Shown: positions 16,626 to 24,562 of the stretch, piece after piece
How positions within the stretch are numbered: position 1 is the first letter of the stretch
Layout: each line of letters starts with the position of its first letter
NCBI GenBank assembly: GCA_945889495.1
Contig: CAMDBU010000038.1
Coordinates: 1-40,175, forward strand
Origin: Syntrophobacter sp. SbD2
GTDB taxonomy: Bacteria; Desulfobacterota; Binatia; UBA9968
Direction: 5' to 3'
Length of the DNA: 40,175 nucleotides
Notes under the pieces: generated by a model
The model's database searches: none
Told to the model about the DNA's origin: nothing
What the model saw: the letters and a program-made list of their open reading frames with translations, nothing else
Program-made: the position numbers and the translations under genes

Positions 16626-16657
16626 TGGAGAAATGGAGTAATGGAGTGATGGGTCGA
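16618..16657. repeat. Octamer tandem repeat across a gene junction (5 units)
   Basis: Five consecutive units: TGGAGTGA, TGGAGAAA, TGGAGTAA, TGGAGTGA, TGGGTCGA. The array contains the selenoprotein stop (16623-16625), the next gene's start (16625) and its first ten codons. It creates an ATG every eight bases in rotating frames; those at 16625 and 16649 share the SBP frame. Confidence 0.75.
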
Positions 16658-17641
16658 ATTCGGCAGAACGCGGTGTCGCTACTGTTTTTCTTCGTATCGT
16701 TAGTGCCGACGTTGGTCAACGCGCAGATGAAGTCGATCATCATCGGCGAAGGGGTGCGCGGCGCGATGTATTTGCCGGCCTATATCGCCGAGGAAAAAGG
16801 TTTCTTCAAGCGCCGCGAGTTGGATACCCGCATGGTGACCTTTAGCCGCAGCAACGATATCAATGCCTTGGTGTCGGGCGATATACAGTTCGATCTGACG
16901 GCGCCGGATAAGGTGGTTCACAGCGCGCTGGGCGGTTTCCCGGTGAAGATGGTGATGGGCACGGCGCGCGGGCTCAATCTCGCCTTGACCGTCCATCCGT
17001 CGATCCGTTCGGCGGCGGATCTCAAGGGCAAGTCGGTGGCGATCACCGGCTTTTCCGGCCTTCCTTACACCGGGCTGCTGCTCTGTCTGCGCGAGCTCGG
17101 TATGACCAAGGAGCAGGTCGTGCCGCTCAACATCGGCGGCAAGGCCGCGCGTTTCGAAGCCTTGCTCGGCAACCGCGTGCCGGCGGCGATCCTCGATCCG
17201 CCCTACACCACGCTGGCGGCCAAGGAAGGCTACCGCTTGCTGGTCGATCTGGCGCCCCTCGATGTGCCGTACTTGCGCAATATCGTCGCGGTGTCGGAGA
17301 AAACCTTGCGCGACGATTCGCGCACCGTGGCGCGCTTCGTCGCCGGCCTGGCCGAGGGCATGCAGTTCTACCGCAACAAGGCGAACAAAGATGACAGCAT
17401 GAAGATCCTGGCCAAGTATTTGCGCCTGCCGCTGGAGAAACATCGCGCCATGATCGAAGAGGGCTACGAAACCTACCGCGACATGATGCTGAAAAAGCCC
17501 TATGCCGATGCCGCGTCGATGAAAATCTTGCTGGAGATCATCGCCGAGTCCAACCCCAAGGCGAAGTCGGTGAATCTGAGCGCACTTGTCGATTCGTCAT
17601 TTGTCGAACGCTTGGATCGCGAAGGGATGTTTGACCGCTAG
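16625..17641 (+). CDS. NMT1/SsuA-type ABC substrate-binding protein
   Basis: A 338-residue binding protein: signal peptide (NAVSLLFFFVSLVPTLVNAQ), GEGVRGAMYLPAYIAEEKGF, RRELDTRMVTFSRSN, DLKGKSVAITGFSGLPYTG and a C-terminal VDSSFVERLDREGMF. The ATG at 16625 overlaps the selenoprotein TGA by one base (TGATG), so translation is coupled to it. ATG at 16649, still in frame, would remove eight residues and leave a better signal-peptide N-region. Last gene of the amidohydrolase-SBP-UGSC-SBP operon. Confidence 0.9.
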   Translation: MEKWSNGVMGRIRQNAVSLLFFFVSLVPTLVNAQMKSIIIGEGVRGAMYLPAYIAEEKGFFKRRELDTRMVTFSRSNDINALVSGDIQFDLTAPDKVVHSALGGFPVKMVMGTARGLNLALTVHPSIRSAADLKGKSVAITGFSGLPYTGLLLCLRELGMTKEQVVPLNIGGKAARFEALLGNRVPAAILDPPYTTLAAKEGYRLLVDLAPLDVPYLRNIVAVSEKTLRDDSRTVARFVAGLAEGMQFYRNKANKDDSMKILAKYLRLPLEKHRAMIEEGYETYRDMMLKKPYADAASMKILLEIIAESNPKAKSVNLSALVDSSFVERLDREGMFDR

Positions 17642-17671
17642 ACCTGGCTGGAGTGATAAATAATCGGAAGG

Positions 17672-17749
<78 letters not shown>

Positions 17750-17768
17750 AATTCTATTCCGTAAGCGC

Positions 17769-18668
17769 CTACAGCGGATCGTCCTGCAACTTGCCGATCA
17801 TGCGGCGCCAGACGTTTTTGTCGGGTTGGAGTTGCGGCTTTTTGAAATCCAGTTGGCCCATGAGGCGGGTTTTTTCTTGCAGCTCGTTGCTCAGATTCTC
17901 GCATTCTTGCGACAGCCGTTTGATCAGCTTGCCGATTTCCACTTCTTTGCTCGCTGTGGCTTGAATCACTAATTCTTTTTCTTTCAGCTGGGTTTCTTGC
18001 AGCGCGAATTTGCCGTCGCTCTCTTTTAGCCGCTGTTCGAGCTCGATGATGGTGGCGCGAAAATCGCTTTCGACTTTCTTAAACTTGTTGGCTTTGGCTT
18101 GCGCCAACTCGTCATGTTGGCTGAGCTGGCTTTTCAGGGTGGTGAGTTCTTGGCTTAGCGCCGCAGTGGATTTGGCGACTTCCTTTTCGAGTTGCTCCGC
18201 CGTATAGCCGGGCGCGAGCGGGCGGTTTGCGAGTTCGGCGAGCTGCCGGTTCAAGTTGGCAATTTCGCTCTCCCGATCGTCGAGTTGGCGCTCGCTGTGG
18301 CGCAGCCGCTGCTCCAACGTCAGCATCTGCTCGCGGGTGCTGCTCTCGAGCATGGTGAAGGCGAGATTGCGCTCTTGCAGGGCCGCGGTGCTTTGCTCCA
18401 GCTGGTTGCGCAGGGTGGCGACTTCGGTCTGGCGCGATTCTTCGCTGCGTTGGGCGGTTTCGGTTTGCTGGATGGCGGTGACGCAGGCGCGGTCGGCGAG
18501 GTTGCTCAGCTTGCTAATATAATCGAGCAGCTGATTGGCTTGGGTCTCGATCTCGGCCAGGCCTGAGGCTTCGTCGAAGCTCAGGTTGGGCATTTCGTTG
18601 GTTGATTCTTCGGCATCGACTTCCAGTGGGCTGCGAACGATTGGGATGACATTATCACTGGCACGCAT
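17769..18668 (-). CDS. Long coiled-coil protein of unknown function
   Basis: A 299-residue protein, mostly heptad-repeat coiled coil from about residue 30 to 275 (for example STREQMLTLEQRLRHSERQL and FRATIIELEQRLKESDGKF), with many Gln, Glu and Lys. There is no signal peptide or membrane segment. The C-terminus is a short basic, non-coiled tail (KNVWRRMIGKLQ). The start at 18668 has GGAGGAG about nine bases upstream. It resembles the coiled-coil parts of structural or chromosome-partition proteins but has no ATPase or other catalytic motif. Transcribed divergently from the TPR gene; function not inferable. Confidence 0.75.
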   Translation of the reverse strand: MRASDNVIPIVRSPLEVDAEESTNEMPNLSFDEASGLAEIETQANQLLDYISKLSNLADRACVTAIQQTETAQRSEESRQTEVATLRNQLEQSTAALQERNLAFTMLESSTREQMLTLEQRLRHSERQLDDRESEIANLNRQLAELANRPLAPGYTAEQLEKEVAKSTAALSQELTTLKSQLSQHDELAQAKANKFKKVESDFRATIIELEQRLKESDGKFALQETQLKEKELVIQATASKEVEIGKLIKRLSQECENLSNELQEKTRLMGQLDFKKPQLQPDKNVWRRMIGKLQDDPL

Positions 18669-19002
18669 GGACTAAGCTCCTCCGGCGATTCTACAAGGCT
18701 GGTCGGAGAAGTTTTGAGCAATTCTTGTACCACCTTGGGCTGTCGGCATAGCGGTTATAACTGCTTGAAATGGAGGAAATATCGCAAAATTGTCGTTCCC
18801 TTAGTGGAGTTTGCCGCCGAAACTTGGACAATAACGTCCAGCTATCGTAAATTACCGCCACGGCATGTCCGGTACCTGAGCCTAGGGTAGCTGGCTGGCA
18901 TCGGCCTAATGGCAATCGCTACACCAGTGTGGTGAAAAGCAGTCGGACGTTTTTTCCTCATGGCGGTACCAGTTCCTGCCGTGACTTGCTACAAGGGATC
19001 GT
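18669..19002. other. Divergent intergenic region, no gene seen
   Basis: About 330 bases between the coiled-coil gene and the TPR gene, which are transcribed away from each other. It should hold both promoters. I find no convincing ORF, tRNA or known riboswitch motif. A T-rich tract (ACGTTTTTTCC, 18947-18957) is the most distinctive segment. Base composition is lower in GC than its flanks. Confidence 0.4.
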
Positions 19003-19635
19003 GTGAATCGAACCGAACCGATGATATTTTGGCGCCTGCGTCAAATTTTTGTGTTGTCGCTGGCGCTGTTTTGGGGTTGCGACGATATGACATTTCGAGT
19101 GGGAACCGCGGTGCAGTCTGGGCGCCAGGCGCTCTTACGCAAAGATTGCGTCCAGGCCTTGCCTCACTTTGAAGAAGCGGCGCGGCTCGATCCCAATTAC
19201 GTCTATCGCTCGGTCCATTTCAGCCAAGGGATTTGGAGCTATGTCGGGCGCTGCCAGTACGCCGGCGGGGCATTGGCTCAAGCGCGGCAATCTCTCGAAC
19301 TGGCATTGACTAAAGACAAAGACGACATTCTGGCGCGGCTCTATCTCGGCGCGACGTTACTGCGTAGCGGCGATGATGGGCGCGGCCAGAGTGAGCTCGC
19401 GAGCGCGTTGCAAAGCTTGCACGATTGGATTGAAAATTTGGTCGCCAGCCGCTCGGCCGAGAGCTATTGGGATCCCAACAAGCAAATTCGTTCGGAGATC
19501 AAAAAAACTTTGGCGCTGATGGCGGCGGCAGGCGGCGAACGCGCGCGGATATCGGCCAATGCTGAGTGGCTTGGCGCCGAGGTCGATGAGGAAATCGAAC
19601 GGGTGCGCCGCGAGGAAAGTCAACGCAAAGGCTAA
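19003..19635 (+). CDS. TPR-like probable lipoprotein
   Basis: A 210-residue protein with a basic N-terminus, a hydrophobic run (FVLSLALFWGC) and a cysteine at a plausible lipobox (LFWGC), so probably an envelope lipoprotein. Two tetratricopeptide-like segments follow: GRQALLRKDCVQALPHFEEA with RLDPNY, and AQARQSLELALTKDKDDILA. GTG at 19003 has AAGGG five bases upstream; ATG at 19021 is the alternative. It precedes the rhamnose genes by 132 bases and could share their envelope context. Specific role unknown. Confidence 0.75.
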   Translation: MNRTEPMIFWRLRQIFVLSLALFWGCDDMTFRVGTAVQSGRQALLRKDCVQALPHFEEAARLDPNYVYRSVHFSQGIWSYVGRCQYAGGALAQARQSLELALTKDKDDILARLYLGATLLRSGDDGRGQSELASALQSLHDWIENLVASRSAESYWDPNKQIRSEIKKTLALMAAAGGERARISANAEWLGAEVDEEIERVRREESQRKG

Positions 19636-19767
19636 CGCGACACGCCCGGCGGTGAATTTGTCGCGGGTTTGCACATTAGACTTGGAAAAAAAACTTGTGG
19701 CAGGTTATCTTAGTGGCGATGAAGTCATTAAAAACCGCGACCGCGCGCCGATTCCCAGACTGACACC

Positions 19768-20850
19768 ATGGCGGCAAATAACTTAAAGGGACTGATATTG
19801 AGCGGTGGCCGGGGTACTCGGCTGCGGCCGCTGACCCACACGGCGGCCAAGCAGCTGGTGCCGGTGGCCAATCGGCCGATCCTGTTTCACGTCCTCGATA
19901 ATTTGCAAAAGGCCGCGGTGAACGACGTTGGTATCGTGATCTCACCGGAGACCGGCCAAGCGATTCGTGACGCGGTGGGCGACGGCAGCGCTTGGGGCAT
20001 GAAGGTTTCATTCATCGAGCAGGCCGAGCCATTGGGGCTGGCGCACGCGGTTAAAGTTGCCCGGCCATACTTGGGCGCGGACTCCTTCGTCATGTATCTG
20101 GGCGACAACTTGATCGGCTCGGGGATCGAAGCGTTCCGCGATGAGTTCGAAAAATCCGGCGCGGTCTCGTCCATTCTACTCAAAGAAGTGGACAACCCGT
20201 CGAGCTTCGGTATCGCCGAGGTCGACGACCAACAGCGCGTGCTCAGCCTGGTGGAAAAGCCCAAGGAGCCCAAGTCCAACCTGGCGCTGGTGGGAATCTA
20301 TTTCTTCACGGAAAAAATTCACGGCGCCATCGACAGCATCAAACCGTCCTGGCGCGGCGAGTTGGAGATCACCGACGCGATTCAGCTGCTGCTCAGCCAA
20401 GGTTGCAAAGTATTGAGCCACCGCATCGACGCCTGGTGGCTCGACACCGGTAAAAAGGACGATCTGCTTACCGCCAACACGGTGGTCCTCGACGAATGGG
20501 TGCAGCGCAAAATTGACGGCGAGATCGATGGCGCGAGCCAGGTAACCGGCCGGGTGCAGCTCGGTAAAGGCAGCCGCGTGATTGGCAGCACGATTCGCGG
20601 GCCGGTGGTGATCGGCGACGATGTCTTGGTGGAAAATTCCTTTGTCGGACCGTTTACCTCCATCGGCAACGGCTGCCGGATTATTTCTTCGGTGCTCGAA
20701 CATTGCTTGCTCTTGGAAGGCGCGCGGGTGGAAAACGTCGACCGTCTCGAGGACAGCTTACTCGGCAAAAACTCCGCCGTGGTGCGCGAACAAAAAAGCC
20801 GTCAGGGCTACCGCTTGATGATCGGCGACGACTCCGAAGTGCTGCTCTGA
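19768..20850 (+). CDS. rmlA: Glucose-1-phosphate thymidylyltransferase, long form
   Basis: A 360-residue nucleotidyltransferase that makes dTDP-glucose from dTTP and glucose-1-phosphate, the first step of dTDP-L-rhamnose synthesis. The signature LSGGRGTRLRPLTHTAAKQL is at residues 11-30, VMYLGDNLI holds the metal-binding aspartate, and FGIAEVDD and ITDAIQLLL follow. Residues beyond about 250 form a left-handed beta-helix-like tail (GKGSRVIGSTIRGPVVIGDD), as in long-form archaeal/actinobacterial-type enzymes. It overlaps rmlC by one base. Identification as the rhamnose enzyme rests mainly on its neighbours. Confidence 0.92.
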   Translation: MAANNLKGLILSGGRGTRLRPLTHTAAKQLVPVANRPILFHVLDNLQKAAVNDVGIVISPETGQAIRDAVGDGSAWGMKVSFIEQAEPLGLAHAVKVARPYLGADSFVMYLGDNLIGSGIEAFRDEFEKSGAVSSILLKEVDNPSSFGIAEVDDQQRVLSLVEKPKEPKSNLALVGIYFFTEKIHGAIDSIKPSWRGELEITDAIQLLLSQGCKVLSHRIDAWWLDTGKKDDLLTANTVVLDEWVQRKIDGEIDGASQVTGRVQLGKGSRVIGSTIRGPVVIGDDVLVENSFVGPFTSIGNGCRIISSVLEHCLLLEGARVENVDRLEDSLLGKNSAVVREQKSRQGYRLMIGDDSEVLL

Positions 20851-21413
20851 TGCCGTTTACCTTCTCGCCCACCAAGATCGCCGAGGTGATCGTCATCGAG
20901 CCGCGGGTGTTCCCCGACGAGCGCGGCTTTTTCATGGAATCCTACAAACATTCGGACTTCGCCGCCCACGGCATCGGCGAACAGTTCCGGCAATCCAATC
21001 AGTCGCGCTCGGCGCGCGGCATCCTGCGCGGCCTGCACTATCAAAAACCGCCCAGGGCGCAGGGTAAACTGGTGCGCGCCATCACCGGCGCGATCTTCGA
21101 CGTCGCGGTGGACCTGCGCCAGGGCGCGCCGACTTATGGCCAGTGGGTCGGCATCGAGCTCAGCGCCGACAACAAAAAAATGCTCTACGCGCCGGCTGGC
21201 TTTGCCCATGGCTTTTGCGTGGTCAGCGCCGAGGCGGATATCTTGTACATGACCACCGATGAATACGCGCCGGCGCTGGAGTCGGGCATCGCCTGGGACG
21301 ACCCGGATTTGAACATCGCCTGGCCGGTGAGCACGCCGCAGTTAGCCGACAAAGATCGCCGCTGGCCGCGCTGGCGCGACGCCGACAGCGGGTTTGTTTA
21401 TCAAAGTAAGTGA
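20850..21413 (+). CDS. rmlC: dTDP-4-dehydrorhamnose 3,5-epimerase
   Basis: A 187-residue cupin-fold epimerase, third enzyme of dTDP-L-rhamnose synthesis. Family blocks: VFPDERGFFMESYKHSDF, FRQSNQSRSARGILRGLHYQ with the catalytic histidine, GAIFDVAVDLRQGAPTYGQW, and YAPAGFAHGFCVVSAEADIL. The ATG at 20850 is contained in the rmlA stop (TGATG); this start gives the normal family length. It is second in the rmlACBD operon. Confidence 0.95.
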   Translation: MPFTFSPTKIAEVIVIEPRVFPDERGFFMESYKHSDFAAHGIGEQFRQSNQSRSARGILRGLHYQKPPRAQGKLVRAITGAIFDVAVDLRQGAPTYGQWVGIELSADNKKMLYAPAGFAHGFCVVSAEADILYMTTDEYAPALESGIAWDDPDLNIAWPVSTPQLADKDRRWPRWRDADSGFVYQSK

Positions 21414-21437
21414 GCGCGATTCATCGCATTGGAAAAT

Positions 21438-22484
21438 ATGAAAACCATCTTAGTCACCGGCGGTTGCGGGTTTATCGGCAGCAATTTCGTCCGCTTGCTG
21501 GCGACAACGACCGATTATCGCATTGTCAATTTCGATAAGCTCACCTACGCCGGCAATTTGGAAAATGTCGCCGACATCGACCCCACTCGCATGCGTTTCA
21601 TCCAGGGCGATATTTGCGACCGTGAACTGGTCGAGCGCATTCTTGGCGAGGAGAAACCTTGGGCGCTGGTCAACTTCGCCGCCGAGTCCCATGTCGATCG
21701 CAGCATCCTCGACTCGACGCCATTCTTGCACAACAACATCGGCGGCGTGCAAGCCTTGCTCGAAGCGGTGCGGCGGGTGGGCGTCGAGCGGTTTCTCCAT
21801 ATCAGCACCGATGAAGTCTACGGCGACAAGGAGGGTAAGGCACCGTCCAACGAAGAATCCGGTTTGGCGCCGAGTAGCCCTTACTCGGCGAGCAAGGCGG
21901 CGGCCGATTTGCTGTGCTTTTCCTACCGGCGCACCTACGGCCTGCCGATCGTGATCACGCGCAGCTCGAACAACTACGGCCCCTATCAGTTCCCCGAAAA
22001 ATTGATTCCGCTACTTTTGCGCAACGGTCTTGCCGGTCTCGACTTCCCGGTCTACGGCGACGGCCAGCAGATTCGCGACTGGATTCACGTCGAAGACAAC
22101 TGCCGCGGTCTGTTGGCGGTCTTGGAGCGCGGCCAGTTGGGCTCGATTTACAATATTGGCACCAGCGAGGAGCGCACCAATCTCGCCGTGGTCGAAACGA
22201 TTTGCCGCGCCATCGCGGCCCATCAGGGCGTCGATGCGGAGCAGATTACCGCGCGCATCCGCTACGTCACCGACCGTCCCGGCCATGACCGGCGTTACGC
22301 TCTCGATACTTCTAAAGTTCGTAACGAGCTGGACTGGGCGCCGCAAGTAGACTTCCCGAGCGGCTTGCAGCGCACCGTCGACTGGTATTTGAGCCACGTC
22401 GACTGGGTGGGGCGGGTGACCTCGGGCGAGTACCGCAAGTACTACGAATCGGTTTACACGCAGAGCTGGGGCAAGAGTTCCTAA
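21438..22484 (+). CDS. rmlB: dTDP-glucose 4,6-dehydratase
   Basis: A 348-residue extended short-chain dehydrogenase, second enzyme of the pathway (dTDP-glucose to dTDP-4-keto-6-deoxyglucose). The NAD-binding ILVTGGCGFIGSNFVRLL, NFDKLTYAGNLENV, AESHVDRSI, STDEVYGD and the catalytic YSASKAAADLL are all present. I prefer the ATG at 21438 (product MKTILVTGG); TTG at 21429 is the longer alternative. It overlaps rmlD by one base (TAATG). Confidence 0.96.
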   Translation: MKTILVTGGCGFIGSNFVRLLATTTDYRIVNFDKLTYAGNLENVADIDPTRMRFIQGDICDRELVERILGEEKPWALVNFAAESHVDRSILDSTPFLHNNIGGVQALLEAVRRVGVERFLHISTDEVYGDKEGKAPSNEESGLAPSSPYSASKAAADLLCFSYRRTYGLPIVITRSSNNYGPYQFPEKLIPLLLRNGLAGLDFPVYGDGQQIRDWIHVEDNCRGLLAVLERGQLGSIYNIGTSEERTNLAVVETICRAIAAHQGVDAEQITARIRYVTDRPGHDRRYALDTSKVRNELDWAPQVDFPSGLQRTVDWYLSHVDWVGRVTSGEYRKYYESVYTQSWGKSS

Positions 22485-23359
22485 TGGACCGGGTCGTCGT
22501 CATCGGCAGTAGCGGACAGTTAGGCCATGACCTGGTCGACGAACTGCGCGCCGCCGGCCGCTTCGAAGTCATCGCGTTGGATCATAGCCAGATCGAATGC
22601 ACCGATTTAGCGTCGACACGCGCTGCCTTGCGGCCGCTCAAAGCGCGGGCGGTGATCAACTGCGCGGCGTTTGTCCGGGTCGATGACTGCGAGTCGCAGG
22701 CTAGTGAAGCGTTTGCGGTCAATGCCATCGGCGCCCTCAACGTCGCTCGCGCCGCCGCCGAGAGCGGTGCCAGGTGCGTTTACATCAGCACCGATTATGT
22801 TTTCGACGGCGCCAAGGATTCTCCGTATCTCGAAACCGACGCCACCGCGCCGATCAATGTTTACGGCGCGTCAAAATTGGCCGGCGAGCATTTAGTCCGC
22901 CAGACGGCGGCCGATGGATTGATCGTCCGGGTGGCGAGCCTGTTCGGCAAAAGCGGCGCCCGCGGCAAGGGCGGCAATTTTATCGAAACCATTGTCGCCA
23001 AGGCGCGCCGGGGCGAAGCGCTCAAAGTCATCGACGATATTAAAATTTCCCCGACCTACGGGCGCGACGCGGCGCGCGCGATCGTGCAACTGGTTGCGGC
23101 GAATGCCAGCGGTATCGTTCACGCCGCCAACAGCGGCGATTGCACTTGGTTCGAGTTCGCCAAGACGGCGTTGGAACTTTGTCAGTTGACGGCGCCGGTC
23201 GAGGCCGTGCCGTCGGCGCAATTCCCGACGCCAGCGCGCCGGGCGAAAAATTCTGCCCTGGCGAGCGCGCGCTTGCAGCCGGAGTTTAAAATCGCCATGC
23301 CGCACTGGCGCGACGCCCTGCGCACGTACTTGGGCGAAAAGGGTCATCTGCCTTCCTAG
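22484..23359 (+). CDS. rmlD: dTDP-4-dehydrorhamnose reductase
   Basis: A 291-residue NAD(P)H-dependent reductase, the last step to dTDP-L-rhamnose. It has the nucleotide-binding VVIGSSGQLGHDLVDEL, VINCAAFVRVDDCE, STDYVFDGAKDSPYLETD and the catalytic YGASKLAGEHLV. It completes a full set of four genes in the order A-C-B-D, with one-base overlaps at A/C and B/D. The product presumably feeds an O-antigen or exopolysaccharide; no glycosyltransferase is in the window. Confidence 0.95.
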   Translation: MDRVVVIGSSGQLGHDLVDELRAAGRFEVIALDHSQIECTDLASTRAALRPLKARAVINCAAFVRVDDCESQASEAFAVNAIGALNVARAAAESGARCVYISTDYVFDGAKDSPYLETDATAPINVYGASKLAGEHLVRQTAADGLIVRVASLFGKSGARGKGGNFIETIVAKARRGEALKVIDDIKISPTYGRDAARAIVQLVAANASGIVHAANSGDCTWFEFAKTALELCQLTAPVEAVPSAQFPTPARRAKNSALASARLQPEFKIAMPHWRDALRTYLGEKGHLPS

Positions 23360-23444
23360 GCAGTTTTCTCGCTGCGGGCCTTTGCGCCACGGTCAGCGAT
23401 CATGCTACTAACCTGGATAAATCTAAAATCGTGAGGAACTCATC

Positions 23445-24206
23445 ATGCGCATAGTCGAGAAATTATTTACCACCAAGCAGCATGGCGTTGCCGGCTATCT
23501 GGCTACGCCGGAACGCAGCCAACCGGGGCCGGCGGTCTACTTGATTCATCCCAAGGGCGGCCTGGGCGAATTCATGAAGATCGAGACCCGCAAGTTCGCC
23601 CAGCTGGGCTATACGACTTTCGCCGTCAACGCCTTCGAGCAATTGGGCTATCCCGAAGAGACCCACATCGTCACCGGCGCGCAGATCCAGGCCAAGACCC
23701 CCGACCCCGAATTCACCCGGGTGCTCACCGAGGGCTGGCGCTTCCTGCTCAACATGCCCAACATCAACAAGAACCGCGTCGCCGTCTGCGGCTACTGCAT
23801 GGGCGGGCGGATTGCGATTCACTTCGTCGCCTCGGTGCCCGAAGAAGTGCGCGCCTTCGTCGGCTACTATCCGACGGTGCGCGATGAGCCTTCTTCCGCT
23901 CTGCGGCCGATCCATCCGAGCGCCGCTGTACAAAAATTCCGCTGCCCGTCGATCAATCTCTATGGCGCTGACGATGTGACTACGGTGCTGTCGCAGCAAG
24001 AAAGAATGTATGAAGCCTTCAAGCAAAACGGCCAGTCGTCAGAGTGGCACTACTTCCCCTTCGGCGGCCATGGCTACGTCGACCCCGGCGCGCCCGGCTA
24101 CAACGCCCGCACCGCCGACCTGTCCTGGCCGCTGGTGGCTGACTTCCTGGAGCGCAATTTGGATTGGAGCACTCCTGAGGTCGCCAATCCGAATGTGATC
24201 GTTTAA
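23445..24206 (+). CDS. Dienelactone hydrolase-like alpha/beta hydrolase
   Basis: A 253-residue DLH-family hydrolase. The nucleophile elbow is GYCMGG with C118; the acid is D176 or D177 in LYGADDVTT; the histidine is H209 in FGGHGYVD. A Cys nucleophile with this motif is the classic dienelactone-hydrolase triad, which opens lactones in aromatic degradation, although many relatives act on other esters. GTGAGGAA lies before the ATG. It stands 85 bases after rmlD and is followed by a strong terminator, so its link to rhamnose synthesis is probably only positional. Confidence 0.88.
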   Translation: MRIVEKLFTTKQHGVAGYLATPERSQPGPAVYLIHPKGGLGEFMKIETRKFAQLGYTTFAVNAFEQLGYPEETHIVTGAQIQAKTPDPEFTRVLTEGWRFLLNMPNINKNRVAVCGYCMGGRIAIHFVASVPEEVRAFVGYYPTVRDEPSSALRPIHPSAAVQKFRCPSINLYGADDVTTVLSQQERMYEAFKQNGQSSEWHYFPFGGHGYVDPGAPGYNARTADLSWPLVADFLERNLDWSTPEVANPNVIV

Positions 24207-24230
24207 CGACTCCGCAGCCTTCTAAACGAA

Positions 24231-24272
24231 AAACGCCGCCTGGGCTTGCATGCACAGGCGGCGTTTGATTTT
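24231..24272 (+). terminator. Rho-independent terminator (bidirectional)
   Basis: Perfect 12-bp stem AAACGCCGCCTG / CAGGCGGCGTTT (24231-24242 with 24255-24266) and a 12-base loop, followed by GATTTT. The flanking A-rich left side lets it also serve the convergent minus-strand gene ending at 24318. Confidence 0.85.
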
Positions 24273-24317
24273 GAAGATCGTTTTCGTAGCTAGAGTTGGA
24301 CCGGGGCGGGAACCTTC

Positions 24318-24560
24318 TTAACTATTCAGCATCGACTCGATGATCGTCTCGGTTGATTCAAAATAACGCCGGTGAGTGCGGCGCAAGGTTTCCTCGCGAT
24401 CGGCCTCCAATAGTACGACTTCCCGCGATCCGCGGGCGTCCCCTAAACCTAATTCGATATCAAGGCGCTCGCGCTGGGCTTCGGCGCGTCGATCGTCCGT
24501 AAACCGCTTGAATTGCAAAAGACGCCCGGACTTGCGTTCGTAGTCGATTAGAAAGATCAT
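24318..24560 (-). CDS. Small partner protein of a RelA/SpoT-domain gene
   Basis: An 80-residue charged protein with no recognised domain: MIFLIDYERKSGRLLQFKRF at the start, then an RRAEAQRERLDIELGLG helix and the segment SREVVLLEADREETLRRTHR. Its ATG lies two bases after the stop of the RelA/SpoT-domain gene, so the two form one unit. By arrangement it could be the antitoxin of a toxSAS-type pair, but nothing in the sequence proves that role. Confidence 0.7.
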   Translation of the reverse strand: MIFLIDYERKSGRLLQFKRFTDDRRAEAQRERLDIELGLGDARGSREVVLLEADREETLRRTHRRYFESTETIIESMLNS

Positions 24561-24562
24561 GG

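Noticed and set aside
16700-17443. Minus-strand ORF of 247 codons
   Set aside because: Antisense to the SBP at 16625-17641; Arg/His-rich shadow frame.
18669-19002. Cyclic-di-GMP or other riboswitch upstream of the TPR gene
   Set aside because: Some short motifs looked suggestive, but the conserved core and paired stems could not be found.
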